Shown here piece by piece: positions 19,401 through 28,337 of a stretch of 64,000 nt of DNA (position 1 is the first letter of the stretch; each line of letters starts with the position of its first letter). The translations under genes were made by a program, and so were the position numbers. Source of the stretch: Tamlana crocina (GTDB lineage Bacteria > Bacteroidota > Bacteroidia > Flavobacteriales > Flavobacteriaceae); NCBI GenBank assembly GCA_040429635.1, contig CP158972.1:2676001-2740000 (forward strand), written 5' to 3'. A model generated the notes under the pieces. It saw only the letters and a program-made list of their open reading frames with translations. It was not told the origin of the DNA and did no database searches.

Positions 19401-19970
19401 TATGGTTTGTTTAGGCTTAGGGAAAGCTAAAACCGCGATGTCTTTATAGTAATCGAATTTGGTTTCTGGTCGTGGTAATTTTTGGGTTATTGTTTTTCCG
19501 CCTTGAATTGCAAGCTCACTAGATACCACCGTTTGCATCGCATGTTCTTCAGTCACCCAAGGCCCTCCAGAAGAGGACCAACCTGCACTGTTATGAAATG
19601 CCATTTCTAAACCTAAACGTTGTGCTTCTTCTGCAGAAAACTTAAACAAGTCTAACCATTCCTCACTTAAATATTTCACTGGCCCTTGTGGAAAACCTAA
19701 ATGCACATTAAACAATTGTGCCTCCTGAATACCAACAGCTTTCATAGCTTCTAAATCTTTGGTAATTCCAGATTTAGAGACGTTACCACTTATCCAATGC
19801 CACCATGTTCTAGCTTTAGCTTGGTTTGGTGGGCTTTCAAAACCTGCTTCAAGGCTGACTTTGTTTTCTGAATTGCTGTTATCTTTCTGGTTTTGGCAAG
19901 ACGTTAAAATTGAAATCAAACAGAATAGTAACACCACCTGTTTTATACTAAAACTGAAATCAATGTTCAT
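16452..19970 (-). CDS. GH106 alpha-L-rhamnosidase
   Basis: This 1172-residue lipoprotein (ILTSC, Cys25) carries the GH106 hallmark region ARTWWHWISGNVSKSGITKD and MAFHNSAGWSSSGGPWVTEE at its N-terminus. A barrel core follows (GLKFSVEPYWGPFDNM, TIVGAESFTGIGGWDKH, FIFHTYVHQPWDV) and a C-terminal galactose-binding-like domain (SGTASYKKEFVLSEEM, NTLEVKVTNLWPNRLIGDE). The length is normal for GH106. The enzyme releases L-rhamnose from non-reducing ends, probably after sulfate is removed. It is one of four rhamnosidases in the window and the only GH106. Its stop overlaps the start of the BNR-4 lyase candidate. Confidence 0.93.
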   Translation of the reverse strand: MNIDFSFSIKQVVLLFCLISILTSCQNQKDNSNSENKVSLEAGFESPPNQAKARTWWHWISGNVSKSGITKDLEAMKAVGIQEAQLFNVHLGFPQGPVKYLSEEWLDLFKFSAEEAQRLGLEMAFHNSAGWSSSGGPWVTEEHAMQTVVSSELAIQGGKTITQKLPRPETKFDYYKDIAVLAFPKPKQTIKIDGLDYKMLSERVRNHLLPDIKAISKEAIIQKGTIINLTSKLSEDGVLNWEVPKGDWVILRLGHTPIGTTNRPAPPEAKGLEVDKMSKKALDAYWEAGVQPIIDKLGDLVGTTVNNCLIDSYEVETTNWTTGFDTQFESLRGYDLTAYLPTLAGYYVESGEVSERFLWDFRRTIGDLIAENYYGHFADLCHKNGLKFSVEPYWGPFDNMQVGAQGDIVMCEFWSGGYPFFDSPKFVSSIAHLNGSTIVGAESFTGIGGWDKHPANIKSIGDKAWAEGITRFIFHTYVHQPWDVAPGLALSYHGFDFNRLNTWWSQSKGYMDYVARSQYLLQQGKNVADVLVFTGESSPNTGFIKPEIREMGFDYDLIGANKLKDLTVKNGAIYSSVGNTYKLLVLPESDFIKPETLQKVKELVYGGAKVIGKKPVQSPSLSNYPNCDKEVETYVDDLWGSGSIKDMTISKALSNKTPDFKIESSDNTDLSFIHRKTADADIYFIANARKEARDITARFRVSGKQPELWNSEKGTTKDVVVFKENDDGTTTIPLSLGMEESVFIIFKKPLNINHLLEVSTELETAQVEPLSNLEIVKAEYGTFLQEGLIDITDRVNKAIKNGTLDFKMSRAFCDCDPAMGYKKEFRMEYQIGDTKKQIYAEEREHIHIDAGDKSLKVLKAVFGKFKGETTGIPQHYKTFDVTKTIKKIVNSGTYDILVTNKLIGNQIPEGDKTVLKISYKTDGEERTLFIPKGQFLKLSKDISKPKLEFKNDAISWTTPYAGKINYKTSSGGTKTAEVTSVSKPMELSGAWEVSFPINSEASKKETFPDLISWTDVQDESIQHFSGTASYKKEFVLSEEMIQPNKSVTLDLGSVSVIAEVIVNGNNIVSLWKAPFRVNIDEFVKEGKNTLEVKVTNLWPNRLIGDEKLKLDYPRQGKRAKPLPDWLLNETERPSKRTTFASWNHYNQNDDLLKSGLLGPVKLTFFETVKLEN

Positions 19971-20069
19971 TTATTTACTATTTCTATTACAACTAAACCT
20001 AAATAACAGAATATTTAAAACCAATAAAACTGCAATTACATATACAAACCCCATATCTATTACTTAAGA

Positions 20070-23000
20070 TTAATCTATAAACAACTCGTCAATGTAAGGT
20101 GCGCTCTCTCCTGTGGTTTCTAATCTGATATTATTAGCTCCAGATTGCAGTACAATAATGGTCGGTACAAACTTCCATTCTTTTTCCCAACCGCCAGTTG
20201 CAGGAAACTCCATATCTCGCACATACTCGTCATTGACGTATAATTTCATGGGGTATAATTTACCCTCATTGTTGTGCATATATCTAAAACGAATGCTATA
20301 ATCACCGCGCTCGCCATCGTTTTCTTGATACCAAGTGATTGAGCCTTCGCCTCCTTTAAAATCAACAAAACCAGAACCTTTAAAACGGTGTGCATCTCTA
20401 CTAGGTTTAGCAGAACCTGTTAAAAGACCATCTTCCGCAGAAATATTAACACCTCTACCAATCCACATATCAGCAGAATGTTCATCTCCCCAGAAAAGCC
20501 CTTCGTTTTTACCAAATGTTTCTTCCATAGTTAAAACAAGAACTCCGTTTTGTTTTACGACAGCTTTTACAGTTGTACCGTCTTCAACTTTAAAAGGCTC
20601 GGTGTAAGCCACACCATCCGTTTCAGGGTTTTTGCCATCTATTGTATAAAGCACTTCAAAATCATTGGAGTTATTATTTCCAAATAACCATACGGATTGC
20701 ACATCAATAGTAATTTCATCAGAAACATATAAAGCTTTATCTCCTAGAATTGAACCTACAATTACAGAGGCCTCTTTTGCGTTTTGACCTTCCTCCAAAA
20801 ACAATCTGGTTTTACCGAAAAACAAACTTCTGTAATCGGCTTTTGTTCTGCTGGTAGGGTCTATGGGATTTCCATTTTCCATGGACACTTTATCCACATC
20901 ACCAACGATGTTATAGTACACCCTGTTTTCGGCATAAGGATTCAAATTATTATTGGCATCCATTCCTTCTGAAGTTAGAATATAACTCGCTCTAAAATCG
21001 CCTTCTGCCTCTAATTTAGTTACTGTATTCTGTAAAGTTGATGGTTGTTTGGCTGTTGAAAACGACGTTCTGTTTACCTCTTTTCCATCAATGTAACCAA
21101 CTGCTTCTATGGTACCTTCTTCGTACGGCACGAGCCACTCGCATTGCATTTCGTTCCAAACGGTTCCGGGTTTATCTTTACCTAATGATTTTCCGTTTAA
21201 AAACAGCTCAACCTCATCGGTATTAGAATACACCCAAACTGGAATTTCGGTACCTTTTTCCATTCTTGGGTGCGTCCAATGCGGTAGCATGTGAATCATG
21301 GGTTCTTCTGTCCATTGACTCTGATAGAAATAGTATAAATCTTTTTCAAAACCAGCTACATCTATGGCGCCTCCCATAAACAAGTTAAATGGCAACCCGC
21401 CGTGTACTAAACCGGCTTCTCCGTAATAATCGAAACCTGTCCAACGGAAATGCCCACTATGCCAAGGTGTATCGCGCATCACTTCCCAATATTTTCTTGC
21501 CGAAACACGCACTGTGGCATTATCGTATGAGGAATTAAAACGTTGCTTTCTGTTCTTCCAGTCTTTTGGGTTTAAACCTTCGTAGAAGAAAATTTCTTTT
21601 TCTGTTAAGTTTGGCAATTCATAGGTACCTGGCAATTCGTTATCTCTCCACCAAGTATGCGTTCTATAATAACCTCTTGTTTGCCAAGTATGAGGGGCTT
21701 CTGTAGAAATGAATGGTTTTTCTAGTTCATTTTCGTTTTGTCTGTCTATAAACGATTTGGTTTCAGAACCTCCATTAACGCCCTGAATATCCATATCTTC
21801 TGGGTTTCCAGCACCAGAAGTAAATAATCGGGTTGGATCTAAGCTTTTTCCGAATGCTACCAATTCTGGGGCCACATCACTATGGGTTTCGTTACCTAAA
21901 CTCCATACAAAGATACTGGGGTGGTTTCGGTCTCTTGTAATCCACTCTTTTACATCTGCTTGCCACCATTCATCAAAGGCTTGTTTTCCGTAATCTTGCG
22001 GTGCTTTTTTATGCCAACCATCAAAAATTTCATCCATGACCAACAATCCAATTTCATCACAAATATCATAAAACATAGGAGGTGCTGGGTTGTGTGACGG
22101 ACGAATGGCGTTTATGCCCATACCCTTTAGTAGTTCCAGCTTCCAACGTAACATGGGCTTGGTCCAAGCACCACCAACAGGTCCGCCTTCCCAGTGCTCA
22201 CAAACCCCTTTTAGTTTCACATTTTCACCATTTAACCAAAAGCCCGTTTCGGTTTTCCATTCTATGGTTCTAAAACCAAATGTGGTGATTTTTTCATCTA
22301 TCACCTTTTTTCCATCCAGTATTTTCGTGACGGCTTTATACATATTTGGCGTTTCAGGACTCCAAAGCTTGGGCGACTTAACCTCCAATTCAACACTTGG
22401 TGAATTTGATTTTAGTTTTTGGCTATAATTGGATAAAACACTACCATCGGCAGACAGTAGTTTAACATCATATTTTAAGCCATTTATATCTCCATTAATT
22501 TCTGCATCAATCGTAACAATTCCTTTTTCTTTTTGAATTGAAGGTGTTTTTATAAAAATAGTATTCGGTTTAAAATGCGTTGGGTTCACTTCTATTAAAG
22601 AAACTGCCGCATAAATACCACAAGGATGGTACCAACGTGCAGAAGGCTCTAAACTGTTATCTACACGAACAGCAATGGTATTTTTGCCTGCTTTTAAATA
22701 TTTCGAAATATTATATCTAAAACTTATGTACCCATAAGGCCTTTTGCCCAATCGGTTACCATTTACCCAAACCTCACTGTTCATGTAAACACCATCAAAA
22801 TTGATGTAAGTTACTTTTGAAAGGCTTTCTTTTGAAACTTGAAAGTATTTACGGTACCAGCCTATACCTCCATCATGATAACCTCCGCCTTGACCTTGGT
22901 CGCCGCCCTTTCTAACACCTTTTTCGAAAGACCAATCGTGGGGTACATCTAATTGCTGCCATGCACTATCGTCCATCGATTTTTGTGAAAACTCTGTTTT

Positions 23001-23135
23001 ATCTACATCTAGAATAAATCGCCAATCGTTGTTAAAGTTTGACACCGTTCGCTGGGAAAAGCAAGTTGCCGAAACCATTATAAAGAAGATACTGCAAATA
23101 GTTTGTAGTTGATGTTTTATTGACATTTTATACAT
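20070..23135 (-). CDS. GH2 glycosidase (long, beta-galactosidase-type) with C-terminal binding domain
   Basis: This 1021-residue exported enzyme has a signal peptide (alternative start three codons in, MSIKHQ), GH2 sugar-binding, Ig-like and barrel domains with NAIRPSHNPAPPMFYD, acid/base Glu416 in SLGNETHSD, and a likely nucleophile Glu479 in ISTEAPHTW. A DUF4982-like region follows (VWVYSNTDEVELFLNGKSLG). A terminal CBM35/malectin-like domain covers about residues 890-1021 (GSITWYQENDGERGDYSIRF, ending PYIDELFID). Such enzymes act as beta-galactosidases, beta-xylosidases or beta-glucuronidases in Bacteroidetes PULs. The substrate cannot be read here. It lies between GH106 and a sulfatase. 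Confidence 0.87.
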   Translation of the reverse strand: MYKMSIKHQLQTICSIFFIMVSATCFSQRTVSNFNNDWRFILDVDKTEFSQKSMDDSAWQQLDVPHDWSFEKGVRKGGDQGQGGGYHDGGIGWYRKYFQVSKESLSKVTYINFDGVYMNSEVWVNGNRLGKRPYGYISFRYNISKYLKAGKNTIAVRVDNSLEPSARWYHPCGIYAAVSLIEVNPTHFKPNTIFIKTPSIQKEKGIVTIDAEINGDINGLKYDVKLLSADGSVLSNYSQKLKSNSPSVELEVKSPKLWSPETPNMYKAVTKILDGKKVIDEKITTFGFRTIEWKTETGFWLNGENVKLKGVCEHWEGGPVGGAWTKPMLRWKLELLKGMGINAIRPSHNPAPPMFYDICDEIGLLVMDEIFDGWHKKAPQDYGKQAFDEWWQADVKEWITRDRNHPSIFVWSLGNETHSDVAPELVAFGKSLDPTRLFTSGAGNPEDMDIQGVNGGSETKSFIDRQNENELEKPFISTEAPHTWQTRGYYRTHTWWRDNELPGTYELPNLTEKEIFFYEGLNPKDWKNRKQRFNSSYDNATVRVSARKYWEVMRDTPWHSGHFRWTGFDYYGEAGLVHGGLPFNLFMGGAIDVAGFEKDLYYFYQSQWTEEPMIHMLPHWTHPRMEKGTEIPVWVYSNTDEVELFLNGKSLGKDKPGTVWNEMQCEWLVPYEEGTIEAVGYIDGKEVNRTSFSTAKQPSTLQNTVTKLEAEGDFRASYILTSEGMDANNNLNPYAENRVYYNIVGDVDKVSMENGNPIDPTSRTKADYRSLFFGKTRLFLEEGQNAKEASVIVGSILGDKALYVSDEITIDVQSVWLFGNNNSNDFEVLYTIDGKNPETDGVAYTEPFKVEDGTTVKAVVKQNGVLVLTMEETFGKNEGLFWGDEHSADMWIGRGVNISAEDGLLTGSAKPSRDAHRFKGSGFVDFKGGEGSITWYQENDGERGDYSIRFRYMHNNEGKLYPMKLYVNDEYVRDMEFPATGGWEKEWKFVPTIIVLQSGANNIRLETTGESAPYIDELFID

Positions 23136-23150
23136 TTTTAAAATTGTTTA

Positions 23151-24587
23151 TTATTTTCTGGGTATATCGTTTTGTGGAAAAGGCGCTCCATCTCTGGGAA
23201 ATTGCGATTCCAACAAGGCCTTCATGCGTTTTTCTACTGCTTGGTATTTTTCATGCCCTGATAAGTTTTCAAAAGACAGTAAGCTATTTTTATGCTCGTA
23301 TAACTCTGAGCCTAGTATTTCGTGGGTGACCGAATCTCGCCATTCGGTATATCGCCACTCCCCGTCGGTTGCGGTACACCCCATAATATTTTTTCCTCTA
23401 GGAAAAACGCTTGTAGCTACCTCATCCCAAGATGCTTCAGGATTATCAATAACGGGCACTAAACTTTTCCCGTCAGATTTTGGGACCTCAAAACCACAAA
23501 TATCTATAAGTGTTGAAAAGATATCGACATTCTCCACCAAGGCATTTGAAATGACTCCTGATTGTCGTTTTTTATCATTGGTTTCCCTACTGATAATTAA
23601 AGGCACACGAACATCAATCTCTACGTTTGAGTGTTTGCACCACGCACCGTACTCACCAATTTTATAACCGTGGTCGCTCATAAAAACTATCATAGTACTT
23701 TTTTTCAAATCCAATTCTTCAAGCGTTTGCATGACTTTACCAACCTGAGCATCCATATAGCTTACACAAGCGTGATACCCATGAATTAGAGTTCTTGTAA
23801 TGTCATCGTTTAAAGGGTCTTCTTTAGGTATACCGTGATATCCTTTTAATTCTCCCCATTTACTTAAAGCCAAACGATACATCCCTTCTGGTTTTTCCTT
23901 TGATGGAATTTCAAACTTGCCTTTATCATGCAAATCCCAATATTTTTTTGGTGCATTAAAAGGCAAATGCGGTTTCATTAAACCAACAAACATTAAAAAT
24001 TTGTCATCCTTATATTGATGCAACATTCTAATGGCATCGTTTGCAACAATGCCATCTTTATAGCCGTCATCAGCTACGTCCGCATCTTCATAAGCTGGAC
24101 CTTTGGCACGTTTTCCAGCCATAGCCTCAAGGCTCTCTGGTTTTAAATATATATTAGAAGGCCTTTTTACAAGTTCTGTCCAACTTTCTTTATCATCTAC
24201 AAAATGATGATACACTTTACCCGTGCTAATTGTTTTGTATCCGTTTTGCTTAAACAATTGCGGAAGCGTAACGACTTCTTGATGAACTTTACGTAAAGGT
24301 GTAAAAATGCTATAGATACCCAAGGTTTCGGGTCTTAAACCCGTTAAGGTGCTCATTCTTGAAGGGGCACAAATGGCTTGTTGGGTATAGGCTTTGTTAA
24401 ACATTATACCTTCTGATGCCAACTTATCAATATTCGGAGTAATTGCTGTTTCACTTCCGTAACATCCTAATTCTGCTCTTAAATCATCTATGTAAAACAC
24501 TAAGATATTTGGTGAGTCTTTTTCTTGAGAATGTATAAAACTTATGTTAGCAATTGTAACACAGATTAATAAAACTATTTTTTTCAT
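23151..24587 (-). CDS. S1-family sulfatase, iduronate-2-sulfatase-like
   Basis: This 478-residue sulfatase is exported by a cleavable signal ending IHSQE, not a lipobox. It has metal-site DD in [24 protein letters not shown] with Cys73 as the formylglycine precursor, [15 protein letters not shown], and [20 protein letters not shown]. It closely resembles the sulfatase at 6904-8328 in these motifs ([16 protein letters not shown] is nearly identical), suggesting an internal duplication with later change of specificity. Periplasmic desulfation of uronate or rhamnose is the likely role. It lies between GH43 (19-base gap) and GH2 (15 bases). Confidence 0.88.
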   Translation of the reverse strand: MKKIVLLICVTIANISFIHSQEKDSPNILVFYIDDLRAELGCYGSETAITPNIDKLASEGIMFNKAYTQQAICAPSRMSTLTGLRPETLGIYSIFTPLRKVHQEVVTLPQLFKQNGYKTISTGKVYHHFVDDKESWTELVKRPSNIYLKPESLEAMAGKRAKGPAYEDADVADDGYKDGIVANDAIRMLHQYKDDKFLMFVGLMKPHLPFNAPKKYWDLHDKGKFEIPSKEKPEGMYRLALSKWGELKGYHGIPKEDPLNDDITRTLIHGYHACVSYMDAQVGKVMQTLEELDLKKSTMIVFMSDHGYKIGEYGAWCKHSNVEIDVRVPLIISRETNDKKRQSGVISNALVENVDIFSTLIDICGFEVPKSDGKSLVPVIDNPEASWDEVATSVFPRGKNIMGCTATDGEWRYTEWRDSVTHEILGSELYEHKNSLLSFENLSGHEKYQAVEKRMKALLESQFPRDGAPFPQNDIPRK

Positions 24588-24606
24588 TTTATGGTGTTAG
24601 ATATTT

Positions 24607-25581
24607 TTATTCTACTTTTTTCACGCCTTCCTCTGTGGCAACAATTTCTTGTATAGTACCATCTTCATTGTAATACAAATATTCTATACAAGTGTTTCTA
24701 CTAAACTTTGAACCGCCATTCCAATTTTGCCAATGATAAAAAAAGTAATCTTGCCCTTTGTAGTTTACAATAGAATGATGGTCTTGTCTTTGTTTAGGGT
24801 TGATAGCACCTTTGTATTCAAAAGGCCCATAAGGATTGTCTGCCATCCCATAAAAACCACCTAAACCAGTATTATACGAGAAATAATATTTTCCATTGCG
24901 TTTGTGCATGTAACTGGCTTCAAAGAAATTTTTAGCGCCATATTCAATGGTTCTTGGTGCTTCCGCTAACTCTAAAAGATTGTCTTTTAAGCGTGCAACT
25001 TTAGGTGTTCTGACGCCCCAGTATAAATAGACTTTTCCATCATCATCCTCAAACACACAGGGGTCTAGCCATTGGCCTTCAACACCTTCAATCCAACCGA
25101 TGTCTTTAAACGGGCCTTCTGGAACATCACTAACGGCAACACCGCATCGCATATCGTCTTTTGAACCTTTTACAGAATGTGGATATAATAAATAGTATTT
25201 ATTGTTTTTGTAAATGGCAGTTGGTGCCCACATCCAGCCTTTTGCACCCCAAGGAATATCTCTGGAATGTAATACTTCGCCATGGTCTATCCAATTTACC
25301 ATATCTGTTGATGAAAACGCACGATACCCATCCATAGAATCGTAAAATGTGGCGTCCTCCATATCACGAGAGGTGTACATCCACACTTTACCATCGTTCC
25401 AGATATGAGCCGATGGGTCTGCAGTTCGAATATGACGAATTACAGGATTGTTGCCTTCATTGTGTACCGAGGATTTTACTTCAACCGCTGGATTAGCTCC
25501 CTGTTCTTTTTTTTCATTTTTACAGCTTACCAAGGATAAACCAAATATCAAAACAACAACTATTTGAAATCCTTGTTTCAT
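24607..25581 (-). CDS. GH43 glycosidase, beta-xylosidase/arabinofuranosidase-like, lipoprotein
   Basis: This 324-residue single-domain lipoprotein (LVSC, Cys20) has a five-bladed propeller with the GH43 triad: Asp55 in RTADPSAHIW (general base), Asp173 in QWLDPCVFEDDDG (pKa modulator) and Glu221 in FFEASYMHKRNGKYYF (general acid). Its ATG overlaps the stop of the preceding GH78 gene (TAATG), so it is probably co-translated with the rhamnosidase. In an ulvan PUL the likely job is release of xylose from Xyl-Rha units; arabinose- or galactose-active relatives are the alternatives. Confidence 0.88.
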   Translation of the reverse strand: MKQGFQIVVVLIFGLSLVSCKNEKKEQGANPAVEVKSSVHNEGNNPVIRHIRTADPSAHIWNDGKVWMYTSRDMEDATFYDSMDGYRAFSSTDMVNWIDHGEVLHSRDIPWGAKGWMWAPTAIYKNNKYYLLYPHSVKGSKDDMRCGVAVSDVPEGPFKDIGWIEGVEGQWLDPCVFEDDDGKVYLYWGVRTPKVARLKDNLLELAEAPRTIEYGAKNFFEASYMHKRNGKYYFSYNTGLGGFYGMADNPYGPFEYKGAINPKQRQDHHSIVNYKGQDYFFYHWQNWNGGSKFSRNTCIEYLYYNEDGTIQEIVATEEGVKKVE

Positions 25582-28331
25582 TATAATTTAGACTTAAACG
25601 TGTAGGTTCCTGGTTGTACCAATAATTCAGTATCGTCAGTGTCTGAGCTTATCGTTTTTATATCGTTTGTATCTTCAATCGATTCTGCAGTTCCTGGTAA
25701 TATAACTTTTGCTGTTGTATTTGGTGGAATAGTTACATTTAAAGTAAAAGTGCCTTCATTAATTTTCCATGAAGAAGCAACTTTCCCATATGGTGTATTT
25801 AATTCAGCCGATGCTGATGTTAATGGACTTTTAGGTTCTGGAGCAATACGAATGACTTTATAACCCGCCTCTAATGGTTCAATGCCTCCTATTCGTTCAT
25901 ACACCCATTCGCCTATCGCTCCGTAAGCATAATGATTTAAGCTATTCATTTTTTGAGGGTTAAAACCCTCTGCCTTACTATAGCTGTTCCAACGTTCCCA
26001 AATAGTTGTGGCACCTTGGTTGATGGAATAGAACCACGATGGATAGGTTTCGTTAAACAGTAGTTTATACATTAAATCTGTATCCCCCATTTCGTCCAAA
26101 ACTCGTGATAATAGTGGTGTACCTAAAAAGCCTGTTCTTAAATGATTATCGGCTTCCTCAATTTTTTGTAATAAATACTTTTTAGCATTTTCTCTTTTAC
26201 CTTCAGACAATAAATCATAAGCCAATGCTAATAAATATGAGGTTTGTGTTTCTTCAACGCCTTTTACTTTTCCCGTTTCATCAAAAAACTTATTTTCAAA
26301 AGCATTTGCAACTGTCTTAAATAAAGCCTCATATTTAGCTTGCTCTTCTTTTTTACCTAATACCTCAGCAGTTTGCGCTGTTAATTTAGCTGAATGTGCA
26401 AAAAAAGCCGTTCCAATTAAGCTTTTAGAGGTGTCCCCTTTATTATTGCCGTTTTTAGGAAGCGGTTGCAACCAATCTGCAAAAAATCCCATAGAAGAAA
26501 TATAATTTTTGGTAGTAGCCTCATGATATGCTACCCAACCCTTCATGGTTTCAAAGTTTTCTTCAAGAATTCTTTTATCCCCAGTTCTGTTGTATATATC
26601 CCAAGGGATTATTGCACAAGCATCTCCCCACCCTGCACTTACTTTATTGTTAAAAAGTACATCTGGCACTACCCAAGGAATTCCGCCATTATCATACTGT
26701 GATTCACGAACACTTTGTAACCAACTTGCCCAAAACTTATACACATCGGCATTAAAAATAGAAGTTGGACCAAATACCTGTGCATCAGCAGTCCATCCCA
26801 TGCGTTCATCACGTTGTGGACAATCTGTGGGGATGTCAAAAAAGTTTCCTCTTAAGCCCCAAACAATATTACTTTGTAATTGATTTAATTTTTCGTGAGA
26901 GGATGTAAATGAGCCATTTTCTTCAAAATCTGAATACTGCACCAAACCTGTTACCCAATCAGTTGATGGGGTTTTTGAGGTATCAAATCCGCTTAGTTCC
27001 ACATACTGAAATCCATGAAATGTAAATTTTGGCATCCACTCTATAACGCCATCTTTTGATGCTGTATAATAGTTTGTGGACAAAGCTGTTCTATAGTTTT
27101 TTGTATAAAACGAACCATCTGGAGACAACTTTTCTGCAAAACGAATTTTAAGTATCTCCCCCTTTTTCATTGGCACTTTAAGCAATGGTACACCAACCAT
27201 ATTTTGCTGAAAATCGAAAATAAAAGCACCATCTTTTTCTACAACTTCCTTCGCTTTTAATTCAATTTTAGATTTTACAGTAGTGTGTCTTTTTGGTTCT
27301 AAACGAATAGCATCTGTTACAGGAAATGTATTAACCGTTTCCCAATTTTTATCACTAAAATTATTGGTTGTCCAATTAGGCATTTCTAAATTAGCATCGT
27401 AAGTTTCGCCATCATAAATTTCTGAAAGTCTTATTGGGCCGTTGGTTGTAGCTTTCCAACTTTCATCAGATACAATTACTTCTTTAGAACCATCTTTCAT
27501 TGTTAACTCTAGCTGACATAATATTTTAGGCGTTTCTGTATCAACCCACAATTCTTTTTTCCATCCTAATCTACTAGAATGCCAACCTGAAGCTAATTCT
27601 ACTCCAATAGTATTCTGACCTGATTCAATTAAATCGCCAACATCATAAGTAATGGTTTCTATGCGTTCTTTGTAAGGTGTGTATCCGGGAGGCATAACAT
27701 CATCACTTACATCTTCCCCATTAATGGCAACATCAAAAACCCCTTTTGCTGTTAAATATAATCTTGCAGATTCCACATCGTTAGATAGCTCAAAACCTTT
27801 TCTTAAATATTGCGGACGATGAATAATATTATCTTGACTTCCTAATACTTTTTCTTTTTTAGTATCTAAACCAATCCACTTTGCTTTCCAATCATTGTTA
27901 TTCAGTAATCCTAATTCAAAATGATTTATAGCACTCCACGCTGAAACATCTTCATCTTGATTCCAATACTTTACCTGCCAATATACTTTTTGGCGAGACT
28001 GTAGCGGTTTGCCCTCATATTTTACCCAAACAGACTGGTCTGTCATTTGTTTACCAGAATCCCATAAATCGGCATTATCGGGCAACAAGTCTTCACTGGA
28101 GGCCACCACAATGTGGTAGGCTGACTGATGTTTAACACCTTCAGCAACTGGCAGTTTCCAAGAAAATGTTGGAGTAGCATCATAAAAACCTAAAGGATTT
28201 TTAAACCCTTCAGAAACCGTTAAATCGTTTGCTTTTTCTATGGTTTTCTTTTCTTCACAAGAAATAAAACTTAAAAAAACAATACTTAAAAGGGTTAGTA
28301 AAAATGCCTTTTGTCTGGATTGAATATTCAT
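25581..28331 (-). CDS. GH78 alpha-L-rhamnosidase, copy A of tandem pair
   Basis: This 916-residue lipoprotein (FISC, Cys25) has GH78 domains in order: N-terminal Ig-like region (SEGFKNPLGFYDATPTFSW), carbohydrate-binding rhamnosidase_N (SARLYLTAKGVFDVAINGED), concanavalin-like domain, (alpha/alpha)6 barrel with the acid motif DCPQRDERMGWTADAQ and the base region INQGATTIWERWNSY, then a C-terminal beta domain (LNTPYGKVASSW). It removes terminal alpha-L-rhamnose. It is close to the next gene upstream, 6 bases away, along its whole length, showing recent tandem duplication. Its stop overlaps the GH43 start. Confidence 0.94.
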   Translation of the reverse strand: MNIQSRQKAFLLTLLSIVFLSFISCEEKKTIEKANDLTVSEGFKNPLGFYDATPTFSWKLPVAEGVKHQSAYHIVVASSEDLLPDNADLWDSGKQMTDQSVWVKYEGKPLQSRQKVYWQVKYWNQDEDVSAWSAINHFELGLLNNNDWKAKWIGLDTKKEKVLGSQDNIIHRPQYLRKGFELSNDVESARLYLTAKGVFDVAINGEDVSDDVMPPGYTPYKERIETITYDVGDLIESGQNTIGVELASGWHSSRLGWKKELWVDTETPKILCQLELTMKDGSKEVIVSDESWKATTNGPIRLSEIYDGETYDANLEMPNWTTNNFSDKNWETVNTFPVTDAIRLEPKRHTTVKSKIELKAKEVVEKDGAFIFDFQQNMVGVPLLKVPMKKGEILKIRFAEKLSPDGSFYTKNYRTALSTNYYTASKDGVIEWMPKFTFHGFQYVELSGFDTSKTPSTDWVTGLVQYSDFEENGSFTSSHEKLNQLQSNIVWGLRGNFFDIPTDCPQRDERMGWTADAQVFGPTSIFNADVYKFWASWLQSVRESQYDNGGIPWVVPDVLFNNKVSAGWGDACAIIPWDIYNRTGDKRILEENFETMKGWVAYHEATTKNYISSMGFFADWLQPLPKNGNNKGDTSKSLIGTAFFAHSAKLTAQTAEVLGKKEEQAKYEALFKTVANAFENKFFDETGKVKGVEETQTSYLLALAYDLLSEGKRENAKKYLLQKIEEADNHLRTGFLGTPLLSRVLDEMGDTDLMYKLLFNETYPSWFYSINQGATTIWERWNSYSKAEGFNPQKMNSLNHYAYGAIGEWVYERIGGIEPLEAGYKVIRIAPEPKSPLTSASAELNTPYGKVASSWKINEGTFTLNVTIPPNTTAKVILPGTAESIEDTNDIKTISSDTDDTELLVQPGTYTFKSKL

Positions 28332-28337
28332 TAGATT

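Noticed and set aside
23224-23667. A 147-residue plus-strand frame over a sulfatase
   Set aside because: Antisense shadow of a well-supported sulfatase; no domain.
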